A stretch of DNA of 64,000 nucleotides from Streptomyces sp. BK340. GTDB lineage: Bacteria; Actinomycetota; Actinomycetes; Streptomycetales; Streptomycetaceae. The stretch spans positions 124,001 to 188,000 of the forward strand of contig NZ_VISR01000016.1 of NCBI RefSeq assembly GCF_007827595.1, written 5' to 3'. This document shows, piece by piece, positions 41,396 to 49,914 of the stretch (position 1 is the first letter of the stretch; each line of letters begins with the position of its first letter). The position numbers and the translations under genes were made by a program. The notes under the pieces were generated by a model. That model was not told the DNA's origin. It worked only from the letters and a program-made list of their open reading frames with translations, and made no database searches.

Positions 41396-42151
41396 TCAGC
41401 TCCAGACGTTGCCCTGGTTCTGGCCGCGCGCCCCCTGCTGCCCCATGCCGAACTGCGCGGCGAGACCCTGGCCGATCTGCGCGTTCTGCGGCGGCAGCAG
41501 CTCGCTGGGCTGCACGAGCGCGAACCCGGAGCCCATGAAGCTCAGCTCCCAGCCCTCACCGGTGTTCCCACGCCGCCGCCACACTCCCGAGGAGTGCGTC
41601 TGGGCCTGCATCTGCACCCGCAGCCCGGTGGACCAGGCGACGATCGCGTCCGCGTCGCAGTTGACGTACTTGTCGGGCGTGACCTGCATCAGCAGCGGCG
41701 CGCCCGAGGTCATCAGGGCCACCTTGCCGCGCCCGGTGATGTTCAGCTGGTACTTCCCGGACCCGGAGATGCCGTAGAGGCTGTCGACGGCGATGACCTC
41801 GTGGTGCAGCGAGGAGTCCATGGCGAGGACGTAGCTGCTGTCGACCGTCAGGCCGTCCTGCTCGACCTCCATGACGTGCACATGCTGGGCGAGGTTGGCG
41901 AGGTAGACCGTGCCCTGCCCGTGGCAGCGCATCAGGTCCAGGCCCTCGCCGGTGTACGCACGCGCGCGTGCCTGGCTGTTGCTGCGGTACTCGGCATCGA
42001 ACTCGACGAGTCCCTGGTAGGCGACCATGGTGCCCTTGCGGGCGAGGAGGTCGTCGTGACCCTCGAGGGTGACCCGGAGCATCTGCTTGTTCTGCAGGCT
42101 CCAACGCTCCTGAGTCTGGGAGTCGTTGTACGCGAAAAGCGGGCTCTGCAT
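41396..42151 (-). CDS. AIM24-family protein (third gene of AIM24 operon)
   Basis: 251 residues, AIM24 beta-barrel-like domain throughout (VTLEGHDDLLARKGTMVAYQ, GQGTVYLANLAQHVHVMEVE, SGSGKYQLNITGRGKVAL), with a Gln/Gly-rich C-terminal tail. Bacterial AIM24 proteins are trimeric, TRAP-like folds without proven function; the mitochondrial homologue affects inner-membrane organisation. It follows the second AIM24 gene by 18 bp. Confidence 0.88.
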   Translation of the reverse strand: MQSPLFAYNDSQTQERWSLQNKQMLRVTLEGHDDLLARKGTMVAYQGLVEFDAEYRSNSQARARAYTGEGLDLMRCHGQGTVYLANLAQHVHVMEVEQDGLTVDSSYVLAMDSSLHHEVIAVDSLYGISGSGKYQLNITGRGKVALMTSGAPLLMQVTPDKYVNCDADAIVAWSTGLRVQMQAQTHSSGVWRRRGNTGEGWELSFMGSGFALVQPSELLPPQNAQIGQGLAAQFGMGQQGARGQNQGNVWS

Positions 42152-42169
42152 GATGTTTCTGGCTCCCCC

Positions 42170-42850
42170 TCAGCCCCGGAACCGGAGGCGGTCGGTGCTG
42201 TCCTCGCTGGGCTGGACGACGACGATGCCCTGGCCGGAGAAGGCCATCTGGTAGGCCTCACCGCTGCCGCGGCCGATCAGTGACTGGGCCTTGAAGCTGC
42301 GCTTGCCCTTCACCTTCAGGTTCGGGGACCAGGCGACGAGCGCGTCGGGGTCGACGTACGTCTCGTCCTCGCCGCCGCCGCAGTCGACGACGATCGGCTT
42401 GCCCCGGGAGGTCAGCGCGACCCAGCCCTGCCCGGAGATCCTCGTGTTCCACAGGCCCTGTCCGGCGAACTTGGCGAGCCCCTTGACGCGCTCCACGCCC
42501 CAGTCGAGGTGGGCGTCGAAGGCGAGCAGGTTGGTGGCGTTGACGGAGATGCCGTCGCCGTTGAGGTTGATCACGACGACGTTGGCGCCGTAGTCGGCGA
42601 GGTAGAGCAGTCCGTCGCCGGAGCACTTCATCAGCGGCGCGCCTTCGCCGGTGATCCAGTCGCGGGCGATCTGGCGCACGGCCGGCGGGTTGGGCTCGTA
42701 CTGGATGAAGCCTTCGTAGGCGACCATCGACCCCACGCGCGCGAGGAGGTCGTTCCCGGTCTGCAGGGCGACCTTCAGCATGTGGTCGCCGTGGTTCTCC
42801 ATACGGGCGGTGACGGGTGCGGGGGCGTAGCCCGCGAGCGGCTGGTTCAT
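42170..42850 (-). CDS. AIM24-family protein (second gene of AIM24 operon)
   Basis: 226 residues, a single AIM24 domain: KVALQTGNDLLARVGSMVAY, GDGLLYLADYGANVVVINLN, and WNTRISGQGWVALTSRG. It differs clearly from both neighbours, so the duplication is old. It lies 11 bp after the TerD-AIM24 fusion gene and 18 bp before the third gene. Confidence 0.88.
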   Translation of the reverse strand: MNQPLAGYAPAPVTARMENHGDHMLKVALQTGNDLLARVGSMVAYEGFIQYEPNPPAVRQIARDWITGEGAPLMKCSGDGLLYLADYGANVVVINLNGDGISVNATNLLAFDAHLDWGVERVKGLAKFAGQGLWNTRISGQGWVALTSRGKPIVVDCGGGEDETYVDPDALVAWSPNLKVKGKRSFKAQSLIGRGSGEAYQMAFSGQGIVVVQPSEDSTDRLRFRG

Positions 42851-42861
42851 GACGGGCTCCC

Positions 42862-44532
42862 TCAGACCTCGTACGGCTGGACGACGATGAAGTTGCCGGG
42901 CGCACCCCGGAACTGCAGGTTGACGCTCTCACCGGTGTCGCCCGGGTAGGCGTTGCGGCGCATCCGGACCTGGCTGGAGACGATCACCTGGGAGGCCGCC
43001 GACCAGGCGACGACCGCGTTGCAGTCGGCGAAGGTCGTGGGCGTCACGGGCAGCACGACGGGCGTGCCGTGCGTCTTGACGACGATGGTGCCGGTGCCCT
43101 GGAACTGCATGGTGAACAGCGCGCCACCCGGGATGCCGTGGCCCTCGATGCGACGGACCTCGTGCTGGAGGCTCTCGTCGAAGGCGAGGACGTTCTCCGC
43201 GGACACGCAGATCGCGTCGCCCTGCAGCTCGATGGGGTGCAGGTGGGTGGAGTTCTCGGCGAGGAACACCTGGCCGTTGCCGGTGCAGCGCATCAGCTGC
43301 ATCTCCTGGCCGGTCGCGTTGCCCACGAGCCGCCCGGCGAACCCGGCGCCCTTGTAGCTGAAGTCGACCTTGCCCTGGTAGAGCACCATGCTGCCCTGCC
43401 GGGCCAGCACGGGCTGCCCGCCGATGCCGAGGTCGACACGGATCAGCTTCTTGTTCTGCTGTGTCCAGCGCTGCCCGGTGGGCGTCTCCTTGAACGCCTG
43501 GAGCGCGGCCGTGACACCGGCACCACCCTGGGGAGCGCCCTGCGGCACTCCGTAGGGAGTGGTCTGCTGACCCGGGACCTGGCCGTAGGGCGGCTGCTGG
43601 CCGTAGCCCGGAGGCATGGGCGCACCCGGCTGACCGCCGTAGGAGGGCTGCTGGCCGTAGCCCGGAGGCATCGGCGCGCCGGGCTGGCCGCCGTACGACG
43701 GCTGCTGCGGCGGCTGGCCGTAGGGCGCGGGCGCCGGGGCCGGCGGATGGACCGTGCCGCCGGCGGGCGGGGTCAGGGGGGCGATGATCGTCGGCGCCGC
43801 GTGCACGTTCGGCGCGGGTGCCGGGGCCGGGGCCGGGGCCGGGGGCGGAGTCGCGCTCGGCGGCGCGAAGCCCTGCGGAGCGGGTGCCGGAGCAGGGGCG
43901 GGCGCCGGGGCGCCGAACGCGGGCGTCGGGCCGGCCTGTGCGGGCGGGGCGAAGCCGGGGGCGGCGCCGGACTGCGGCTGCTGCGGGGCGGCGGGCGCCT
44001 CCTCCTCCAGCACTTCGCCGCCGAAGTTCTTCAGCAGCGCCTCCAGGCCGCCGTCGAAGCCCTGGCCGACCGCGGCGAACCGCCACACGTCCTTGAAGTA
44101 GAAGTCACCGAGCATCACGGCCCGCTCGGTGGAGAACTCCGAGCCGCTGAAGGAGTACCGCGCGACCTCCTCGCCGCCGGCCACGATGCGCACGTATCCG
44201 GGATCGATCTGCGACATCTGCCCGGCACCGTCGATGGTCGCCGTGAAGGACAGCTTGCGGATCTGGGAGGGGATCCGGTCCAGGGTGACCCGGAACGACT
44301 CCGTGTCACCCGACTGGGTACCCAGCAGCTGAATGGACTCCTCCGGGGACTTCGGCTGGTTGAAGAAGACGAAGTACCGGTCGTCCGAGAGACGCTCGTC
44401 GGCGTCCAGACCGAAGCAGCTGATGTCGAAGGTCAGTCCGGGGGCGGAGATCTGCACGCCTACGTACAGATCCGTGCCCGCCGTGAGGTCACTGATCCTG
44501 GCCTTGTGGCCGCGTTGGAATTCCCTGGCCAT
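42862..44532 (-). CDS. TerD-like domain fused to AIM24 domain
   Basis: 556 residues in three parts. An N-terminal TerD-type domain (about 1-180: VGVQISAPGLTFDISCFGLD, DDRYFVFFNQPKSPE, DGAGQMSQIDPGYVRIVAGG) is of the calcium-binding stress-protein family. A long Ala/Pro/Gly/Gln-rich linker (about 185-345) includes two copies of PSYGGQPGAPMPPGYGQ. The AIM24 domain (about 350-556) ends in VNLQFRGAPGNFIVVQPYEV. It is the first gene of the operon. TerD proteins in Streptomyces take part in stress and developmental processes. GGGGGACGG precedes ATG 44532. Confidence 0.9.
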   Translation of the reverse strand: MAREFQRGHKARISDLTAGTDLYVGVQISAPGLTFDISCFGLDADERLSDDRYFVFFNQPKSPEESIQLLGTQSGDTESFRVTLDRIPSQIRKLSFTATIDGAGQMSQIDPGYVRIVAGGEEVARYSFSGSEFSTERAVMLGDFYFKDVWRFAAVGQGFDGGLEALLKNFGGEVLEEEAPAAPQQPQSGAAPGFAPPAQAGPTPAFGAPAPAPAPAPAPQGFAPPSATPPPAPAPAPAPAPNVHAAPTIIAPLTPPAGGTVHPPAPAPAPYGQPPQQPSYGGQPGAPMPPGYGQQPSYGGQPGAPMPPGYGQQPPYGQVPGQQTTPYGVPQGAPQGGAGVTAALQAFKETPTGQRWTQQNKKLIRVDLGIGGQPVLARQGSMVLYQGKVDFSYKGAGFAGRLVGNATGQEMQLMRCTGNGQVFLAENSTHLHPIELQGDAICVSAENVLAFDESLQHEVRRIEGHGIPGGALFTMQFQGTGTIVVKTHGTPVVLPVTPTTFADCNAVVAWSAASQVIVSSQVRMRRNAYPGDTGESVNLQFRGAPGNFIVVQPYEV

Positions 44533-44635
44533 GCGTTACGACCGTCCCCCATCCCGAATGTGAGTGCGTCGCGCCAGGCTAACGGCAAACCCCGACATCG
44601 GACGCAGCCGGTACAGACCCGGTACACAACCGCGC

Positions 44636-44653
44636 CCGTGGACGGATCCACGG
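44636..44653 (-). terminator. Short hairpin after the YgjP-type gene
   Basis: CCGTGGA and its complement with a CGGA tetraloop, 8 bp after the stop codon. A probable terminator between the peptidase gene and the AIM24 operon. Confidence 0.5.
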
Positions 44654-44660
44654 CGCCCGT

Positions 44661-45257
44661 TCACTCCCCGCGCGCGCCGGGCCCATGTGGCAGCCGCTCG
44701 GCCGCCACCACCCCTTCGAGGTAGCCGCGAGCCCGCTCGGTGCGCGGGTAGGACTCCAGCAGCCGCCAGAAGTCCGGCCCGTGACCAGGCACCAGCAGAT
44801 GCGCCAGCTCGTGGCACAGCACGTAGTCGACGACGTACTCCGGCATCCCCTGCAGCCGGTGCGAGAGCCGGATGCTGCCCTCGGCCGGCGTGCACGAACC
44901 CCACCGGGTGTTCTGGTTGGTGACCCAGCGCACGGAGGCGGGGCGCGCCCGGCCGTCGAAGTACTGGTCCGACAGCCGCTCGGCGCGCTCGGTCAGCTCC
45001 GCGTCGCCCAGCACCCGTTTGCTCTCCTGGGCGGCCAGTTTGTCGAGCATGACGGTCACCCAGCGCTGCTCCTCCGCCTCGGACATCCGGGCGGGGATCA
45101 GTACGACGGTGCGATCGCCCTCGCGGTACGCGGAGACCGTGCGGCGGCGCCGGGTACTCCTGCGGACCTCGATCGCGCTCGCCCCCGAGCCGCTCGGCGG
45201 CTGGCTCGTCGTGCTGCGCTGTGGCTTTCCGGCGCGGTGCAGGGGGTCGGCGGGCAC
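44661..45257 (-). CDS. YgjP/M48-type metallopeptidase
   Basis: 198 residues of the YgjP (DUF45) group. The zinc site is VLCHELAHLLVPGHGPDFW, with HExxH and a third His; NTRWGSCTPAEGSIRLS is the family signature. The N-terminal 40 residues are low-complexity. It is divergent from the ThiF-like gene across a 299-bp spacer in which I see no gene. Its substrate is unknown. Confidence 0.88.
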   Translation of the reverse strand: MPADPLHRAGKPQRSTTSQPPSGSGASAIEVRRSTRRRRTVSAYREGDRTVVLIPARMSEAEEQRWVTVMLDKLAAQESKRVLGDAELTERAERLSDQYFDGRARPASVRWVTNQNTRWGSCTPAEGSIRLSHRLQGMPEYVVDYVLCHELAHLLVPGHGPDFWRLLESYPRTERARGYLEGVVAAERLPHGPGARGE

Positions 45258-45556
45258 GCCCCGACGTTACCCGCTGGACAGCACCGAAGTCCCGGCTCCG
45301 GAACGGTTCGATGCCGATGCCCCACCATGCGTTTGATTTGTACGACCGATATGCCCGACTGGTGCACCCCGTTCGTACGACGATCATCCCCCGCCTGTGG
45401 ACAACGCCCGCCGCCCGTCAGCCCGACCCGGCATGCTGGCAGGCGTCGACGGAGCATGACCGGCTTCACCGACAACACGGATGTCCACGAAGGTCATGGA
45501 CACCCATGGACTCAAGGAACATTTCAGGGCAGTTCACGGAATACGGGGGACCTGTG

Positions 45557-46771
45557 ATGCATCCGATGGTGAAACCCGCGCTGCGACGCGGCTGGCGCGA
45601 CCTCAACACCGTGCAGTTCGGTATGACCCCGGCGCACGCGATGACACTCGGACCGATGGACACGGCCACGGGCAGCTTCCTGGAACTGCTCAACGGCACC
45701 CGCGCCCTCCCCCTGCTGCGCGAGGAGGGCCGGCGCATGGACCTGCAGGACGGCCACGTCGACGCGCTCCTCGACCGGCTGGCCCGGGCCGGACTGCTCG
45801 ACGACACACGCGGCGGCGGACCCGCCGCGGACACCCTGCGCGAGAAGACGGACGTCCTGGAGCGGCTCCGCCCCGACCTCGCCTCCCTCTCCCTGACCGC
45901 CCCCGAACCCGGCGGCGCCCTCGGCCGGCTCGCGGCCCGCCGCTCCCTGCGCGTGCAGGTACGAGGCGCGGGACGGGTCGGCGCCGTACTGGCCTCGGTA
46001 CTGTCCGGGGCCGGCGTCGGCGAGGTCGACGTACGCGACGTGGGACGCGTGGAACCGTGGGACGTGGCCCCGGGCGGGCTGCCCGCCGACTCCCTTCGCG
46101 AACGCCGGGACGAAGCGGCACGGGCAGCCGTCCGCCGCGCCGCCCCCGACCGCCCGCCACGCCGTACCCGCTCCAGCCGCTGCGGCACGGAGGACCCCGG
46201 ACTCTCCCTGGTGATCCTCGCCCCCAGGGACGACGTCGCCGTGCACACACCGGACCCGTTCACCGCCGAACCCCTCATGACCTCCGGAACACCCCACCTG
46301 TACGCAGGCGTCGTGGAAGGCACCGGGATCGTCGGACCGCTCGTCCTGCCCGGCGAGACCAGCTGCGCCGGCTGTCTGCACCAGGACCGCACGGACCGGG
46401 ACCCCGCCTGGCCCCGCCTGGTCGCCCAGTGGCGCTCCGGAAAGGCCCGCCGCGTGGGCGCCTGCGACCTGGCACTCGCCACCACGGTCGCGGGACTGGC
46501 CGCCGCACACGCCCTCGCCTTCCTCGACGGGGAGACACCGTCCAGCACCGGCACCCGCTGGGAGGCCTCCCTGCCCGGTCTGAACTGGCGCTCCCGGCCG
46601 GTGCGGCCGCACCCCGCATGCGGGTGCGGGACCGCGGAGAGAGGAAATGGGGAGCACTCCTCAACCGACGGGGAGCCACGCGAGACAATGGCGGTGCAAC
46701 GGCCGCCGACGGAGCGACGACGCGAGGCAGGCCCGGCGCGGCCGACTGGGACTTGGAGGGCGCATGTCTGA
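45557..46771 (+). CDS. ThiF/E1-like protein related to TOMM leader-peptide-binding partners
   Basis: 404 residues. The N-terminal 90 residues (PALRRGWRDLNTVQFGMTP, LLNGTRALPLLREE, LLDRLARAGLLDD) look like the RiPP-recognition/winged-helix region of thiazole/oxazole (TOMM) E1-like proteins. A degenerate Rossmann fold follows (VRGAGRVGAVLASVLSGAGV). Cys pairs CAGC and CGC near the C-terminus suggest a structural zinc. No YcaO or precursor-peptide gene is visible nearby, so a RiPP role is unproven. GGGGGA lies before ATG 45557. The stop overlaps the next start by 8 bp. Confidence 0.78.
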   Translation: MHPMVKPALRRGWRDLNTVQFGMTPAHAMTLGPMDTATGSFLELLNGTRALPLLREEGRRMDLQDGHVDALLDRLARAGLLDDTRGGGPAADTLREKTDVLERLRPDLASLSLTAPEPGGALGRLAARRSLRVQVRGAGRVGAVLASVLSGAGVGEVDVRDVGRVEPWDVAPGGLPADSLRERRDEAARAAVRRAAPDRPPRRTRSSRCGTEDPGLSLVILAPRDDVAVHTPDPFTAEPLMTSGTPHLYAGVVEGTGIVGPLVLPGETSCAGCLHQDRTDRDPAWPRLVAQWRSGKARRVGACDLALATTVAGLAAAHALAFLDGETPSSTGTRWEASLPGLNWRSRPVRPHPACGCGTAERGNGEHSSTDGEPRETMAVQRPPTERRREAGPARPTGTWRAHV

Positions 46772-48125
46772 TCTTCCCCGGAAGGCGGTCACCCGTACCG
46801 CCAAGCTCGCCGCGCTCCCGCTCGGCTTCGCAGGCCGGGCGACCTGGGGGCTGGGCAAGCGGATCGTGGGCGAGTCCGCGGAGATCGTCGGCCGGGAGCT
46901 GCAACAGCGCACCGCGGAGCAGCTGTTCAAAGTCCTCGGCGAGCTGAAGGGCGGAGCCATGAAGTTCGGGCAGGCGCTGTCCGTCTTCGAGTCCGCCCTC
47001 CCGGAGGAGGTCGCCGGCCCCTACCGCGCGGCACTGACCAAGCTCCAGGACGCGGCCCCGCCGATGCCGACCCGCACGGTGCACGCGGTGCTGGAGGAGC
47101 GGCTGGGAGAGGACTGGCGGGACCTGTTCCTGGAGTTCGAGGAGAAGCCGGCGGCCGCGGCCTCCATCGGCCAGGTGCACCGGGCGGTGTGGCACGACGG
47201 CCGTGAGGTGGCGGTCAAGGTGCAGTACCCGGGCGCGGGCGAGGCCCTGCTGTCCGACCTGAGCCAACTCAGCCGTTTCGCACGGCTGTTGGGCCCGCTC
47301 ATCCCCGGCATGGACATCAAACCGTTGATCGCGGAGATGCGGGACCGTGTCTCCGAGGAGCTGGACTACGCGCTGGAGGCCCAGGCCCAGGACGCCCACG
47401 CGCAGGAGTTCGCGGACGACCCCGACGTGGTGGTCCCGGCCGTGGTGCACCAGTGCGATCAGATCCTGGTCACGGAGTGGATCGACGGGATCCCGCTGTC
47501 GGAGATCATCACGGACGGCACCGAGGAGCAGCGCGACCGCGCCGGGCAGCTCCTGGCCCGCTTCCTCTTCTCCGGACCGGCCCGCACCGGTCTGCTGCAC
47601 GCCGATCCGCATCCCGGCAACTTCCGTCTGCTGCCCGACGGCGACGACGACTGGCGCCTGGGCGTCCTGGACTTCGGCACGGTCGACCGGCTCCCGGGCG
47701 GCCTGCCGACACCGATCGGCATCTCGCTGCGGATGACCTTGGACGACGAGGCGGAAACCGTCTACGAGCTGCTGTGCGCGGAAGGGTTCGTCAAGGAGTC
47801 CATAGAACTGGACCCCGACGCGGTCCTCGACTACCTGCTCCCGATCATCGAGCCCGCCCGGGCCGAGGCGTTCACCTTCACCCGCTCATGGATGCGCAGC
47901 CAGGCCGCCCGTATCGCCGACCCCCGCTCCCCCGCCTACCAGCTGGGCAAGCAGCTCAACCTGCCGCCGGCCTATCTGCTGATACACCGGGTGACGCTGA
48001 GCACCATCGGCGTGCTCTGCCAACTGGGGGCCACGGTACGACTGCGGGACGAACTGGAGGAATGGCTGCCCGGGTTCGTGCTCGAGGACGAACCGGCAGA
48101 GGAGGAACCGGCCGCGGAGGCGTGA
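46764..48125 (+). CDS. ABC1/UbiB-family (AarF) atypical kinase
   Basis: 453 residues. The KxGQ signature of the family appears in GGAMKFGQALSVFESALPEE, followed by an Ala-rich nucleotide loop (AAAASIGQVHRAVW), EVAVKVQYPG with the kinase Lys, and LLHADPHPGNFRLL and LDFGTVDRLP as catalytic and metal-binding loops. UbiB-type proteins support isoprenoid-quinone or lipid metabolism. The gene overlaps the ThiF-like gene, implying coupled expression. ATG 46764 with GGAGGGCGC upstream. Confidence 0.92.
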   Translation: MSDLPRKAVTRTAKLAALPLGFAGRATWGLGKRIVGESAEIVGRELQQRTAEQLFKVLGELKGGAMKFGQALSVFESALPEEVAGPYRAALTKLQDAAPPMPTRTVHAVLEERLGEDWRDLFLEFEEKPAAAASIGQVHRAVWHDGREVAVKVQYPGAGEALLSDLSQLSRFARLLGPLIPGMDIKPLIAEMRDRVSEELDYALEAQAQDAHAQEFADDPDVVVPAVVHQCDQILVTEWIDGIPLSEIITDGTEEQRDRAGQLLARFLFSGPARTGLLHADPHPGNFRLLPDGDDDWRLGVLDFGTVDRLPGGLPTPIGISLRMTLDDEAETVYELLCAEGFVKESIELDPDAVLDYLLPIIEPARAEAFTFTRSWMRSQAARIADPRSPAYQLGKQLNLPPAYLLIHRVTLSTIGVLCQLGATVRLRDELEEWLPGFVLEDEPAEEEPAAEA

Positions 48126-48228
48126 CCGGGGCTGCTGAGCCGCCGGGCTGCTGGGCTGCCCGGCTGCCACGGTGTTGGTGGGGGGTGGGGAGGGGTGGGG
48201 CGGGGGGAGGGCCCCCGGAGAAGCGTTC

Positions 48229-48441
48229 TCACCACCAGGACGAGTCCAGCCGCCCCTCGATCGCTCGTAGGTTCTCCCGGGAGCAGACGTCGCAGAAGTA
48301 CTGACGGATGCCGTTCTCCACGGAGCAGGTCCAGGTGGTCGGCTGGGGGCCGCCGGCGGGGGTGCCGCAGCGGGCGCACACGAGGGGGCGGGGCTCCGTG
48401 GTGGAGCCGCCCTGATCACTTCCTCCGGAAGGGCTCGTCAC
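48229..48441 (-). CDS. Small zinc-ribbon protein
   Basis: 70 residues from GTG 48441. Two CxxC pairs, CARCGTPAGG and CDVCSRENL, with a Trp-rich segment between them, form a probable single zinc ribbon. The last residues are RLDSSWW. Small proteins of this type are conserved in Streptomyces without known function. It lies downstream of the wblC unit but behind a strong hairpin. Confidence 0.75.
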   Translation of the reverse strand: MTSPSGGSDQGGSTTEPRPLVCARCGTPAGGPQPTTWTCSVENGIRQYFCDVCSRENLRAIEGRLDSSWW

Positions 48442-48487
48442 GTGCCGACGATAACTCTCCGACCGGTGGATCGCCGTGCACAACGCA

Positions 48488-48527
48488 CCGCGGGGGCCGG
48501 TCCGTTCGGTCGGACCGGCCCCCGCGG
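48488..48527 (-). terminator. Terminator of the wblC unit
   Basis: A perfect 17-bp inverted repeat (CCGCGGGGGCCGGTCCG and its complement) with a 6-nt loop, 52 bp after the stop of the 107-residue gene. Confidence 0.88.
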
Positions 48528-48578
48528 GGAAGGCTTCGCCTCCCTGTGCCGGGAGGCCACCGCTTCGAGTGTGCCGGG

Positions 48579-48902
48579 TTACTGCATGACGGCCATGGCG
48601 AGCGCACGGCGGGCGCGCATCGAGGCGCGTTCCGCCCGGCGCTGCATCCGTCGGGCGGTGACCAGGCTCAGGGCCTGACGTTCCCGCTCGGCGTCGTGCA
48701 GGCGCTCATGCATATGCGCACGGGCCAGGGCTTCTGGGATGAGTTGCATCTCTCGGGTCCTGTTCTGACGCGAGCCGGTCGCGCCGTTCATGGTGAAGTC
48801 TGGGGTCGCGGAGCCGGTGGGCTCGCTGGTGGACGGCTTCATCGGGGCCTGCTTCTTGGGGTCGTGCGTGAGGGGGCGATCGATCGTTCCTGCGGTGTTC
48901 AT
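48579..48902 (-). CDS. Hypothetical 107-residue protein coupled to wblC
   Basis: Its ATG overlaps the wblC stop by 4 bp (ATGA), so it is translated together with wblC. The first 45 residues are polar and low-complexity. The second half is a very basic helix (EALARAHMHERLHDAERERQ then ARRMQRRAERASMRARRALA) that could bind nucleic acid or a ribosome. I do not recognise a family. The tight coupling suggests expression under translation inhibitors. Confidence 0.7.
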   Translation of the reverse strand: MNTAGTIDRPLTHDPKKQAPMKPSTSEPTGSATPDFTMNGATGSRQNRTREMQLIPEALARAHMHERLHDAERERQALSLVTARRMQRRAERASMRARRALAMAVMQ

Positions 48903-49267
48903 GCCGTGACCGGGTTCTTGCGCGGGCGGCCACGGGGCCGCTTGCGGGCGACGACGACGCCCTGGACGAACAGCTCGCCACCCCAGACGCCCCAGGGCTC
49001 ACGCCGCTCCTTGGCGCCGGCGAGGCAGGCCTCGATCAGCGGGCAGGTGCGGCAGAGGGACTTGGCGTACTCGACGTCGGCCGGCGACTCGGCGAAGAAG
49101 ACCTCCGGGTCGTAGGAGCGGCAGGGGACGGGTACGCCGAGGTTCTCGATGGCGTCGTCGAGCGCGGTGAGCGCGGTGAGGGGGGTCAAGGTGGAGTCCT
49201 CCGTGAGACCGGGCGGGGGGATCGTTTGTGAAGGCGGTACGGACGGGGCGTGCGCTTCGAGTTGCAC
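48899..49267 (-). CDS. wblC: WhiB7-type regulator WblC
   Basis: 122-residue iron-sulfur WhiB protein that activates intrinsic resistance genes when translation is inhibited by antibiotics. Cluster cysteines are in VPCRSYD and SLCRTCPLIEAC; the WhiB turn is GVWGGEL and the C-terminal AT-hook RGRPRKN is diagnostic of WhiB7/WblC. GTG 49267 is chosen because GGAAAA precedes it and no conserved residues lie upstream. It has a long leader with a uORF and a terminator-like hairpin. uvrD2 is the upstream neighbour, as in mycobacteria. Confidence 0.95.
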   Translation of the reverse strand: MQLEAHAPSVPPSQTIPPPGLTEDSTLTPLTALTALDDAIENLGVPVPCRSYDPEVFFAESPADVEYAKSLCRTCPLIEACLAGAKERREPWGVWGGELFVQGVVVARKRPRGRPRKNPVTA

Positions 49268-49383
49268 GGTTGGTTTTCCTCGTCTGGTCGTTCCGGCCGG
49301 TTGACCGGGTGTCGGCGTGGTACCGGGTTCTTTCCTTGTCCCGAGGCCCCTTCGCTCTGTCGTCCCCGTTCGGGGCAAACAGA

Positions 49384-49447
49384 AGGGCCGCGGATCCCGG
49401 GTGGGGTTCCGCGGCCCTGAAGGCGCCGGCCTGATCGACGATCAGGC
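49384..49447 (-). promoter_or_regulatory. Attenuator hairpins in the wblC leader
   Basis: Minus strand, 5' to 3': a stem at 49447-49429 (GCCTGATC-gtc-GATCAGGC) contains the stop codon of the upstream ORF. A second 11-bp stem at 49418-49384 (AGGGCCGCGGA and its complement) follows and is succeeded by CTTCTGTTTGCC. The second looks like the Rho-independent terminator described for wblC/whiB7 leaders. The first could form only when ribosomes are not covering the uORF end. Confidence 0.7.
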
Positions 49448-49762
49448 TGGATCACTCCAGGGTTCTGGCCCACGGAAGGCCCACATCAGGTGGTGCTGCG
49501 TCGTCTGCTTCCGGAATCCGGCACCGGCTGCCGCGAAGGCATAGGCATGCGCCCGTGCCACTACCGCTTCCAGTGCCTTGGTCGGTCGCTCATTGCGCTC
49601 ACGGATGGGAAGACCCGCGAGAGACAGGGAGGACGCCGGACGGTCGGCACGGATGCCGGACAGACCGGTGCCCTGGTTCGAGGCGCCGAGCATGCACGTG
49701 GAGACGGTCGAGCGATCGGTCAGTTTGGCCGTGCTGATGAAGCTGGTGTTGATGCTGATCAC
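49442..49762 (-). CDS. Leader uORF of wblC (regulatory, 106 codons)
   Basis: Open frame in the wblC leader with a strong AGGAGG 11 bp before ATG 49762. Its stop lies 23 bp before the terminator-like hairpin. The predicted peptide starts MISINTSFISTAKL and is Ser/Thr-rich, then Ala/Arg-rich. Its role is more likely ribosome stalling to control attenuation than a free protein. uORF control of wblC/whiB7 is documented; whether this exact frame is the one used is inferred from its position. Confidence 0.6.
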   Translation of the reverse strand: MISINTSFISTAKLTDRSTVSTCMLGASNQGTGLSGIRADRPASSLSLAGLPIRERNERPTKALEAVVARAHAYAFAAAGAGFRKQTTQHHLMWAFRGPEPWSDPA

Positions 49763-49873
49763 TGGACTCGCCTCCTCTCGGCGTCTTGGGGACTGGGGTG
49801 AGCCAGTCCGTTCGGATATGCAAGTACATCACGGGATCAGGGCCTTCGAGAAGGCCGCCGTTTCCGTGCCTAG

Positions 49874-49914
49874 AACCTATGGGGATTGCTGGGGCATGCG
49901 CAAACTATTTTTTC
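49874..49914 (-). promoter_or_regulatory. Putative wblC promoter with WhiB7-type AT-rich box
   Basis: On the minus strand an AAAAAATAG run lies directly before TTTGCG (-35, 49904-49899), followed after 18-19 bp by ATAGGTT (-10, near 49880-49874). WhiB7 activates promoters with AT-rich sequence just upstream of -35, including its own. The transcript would have a leader of about 600 nt. Confidence 0.5.
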
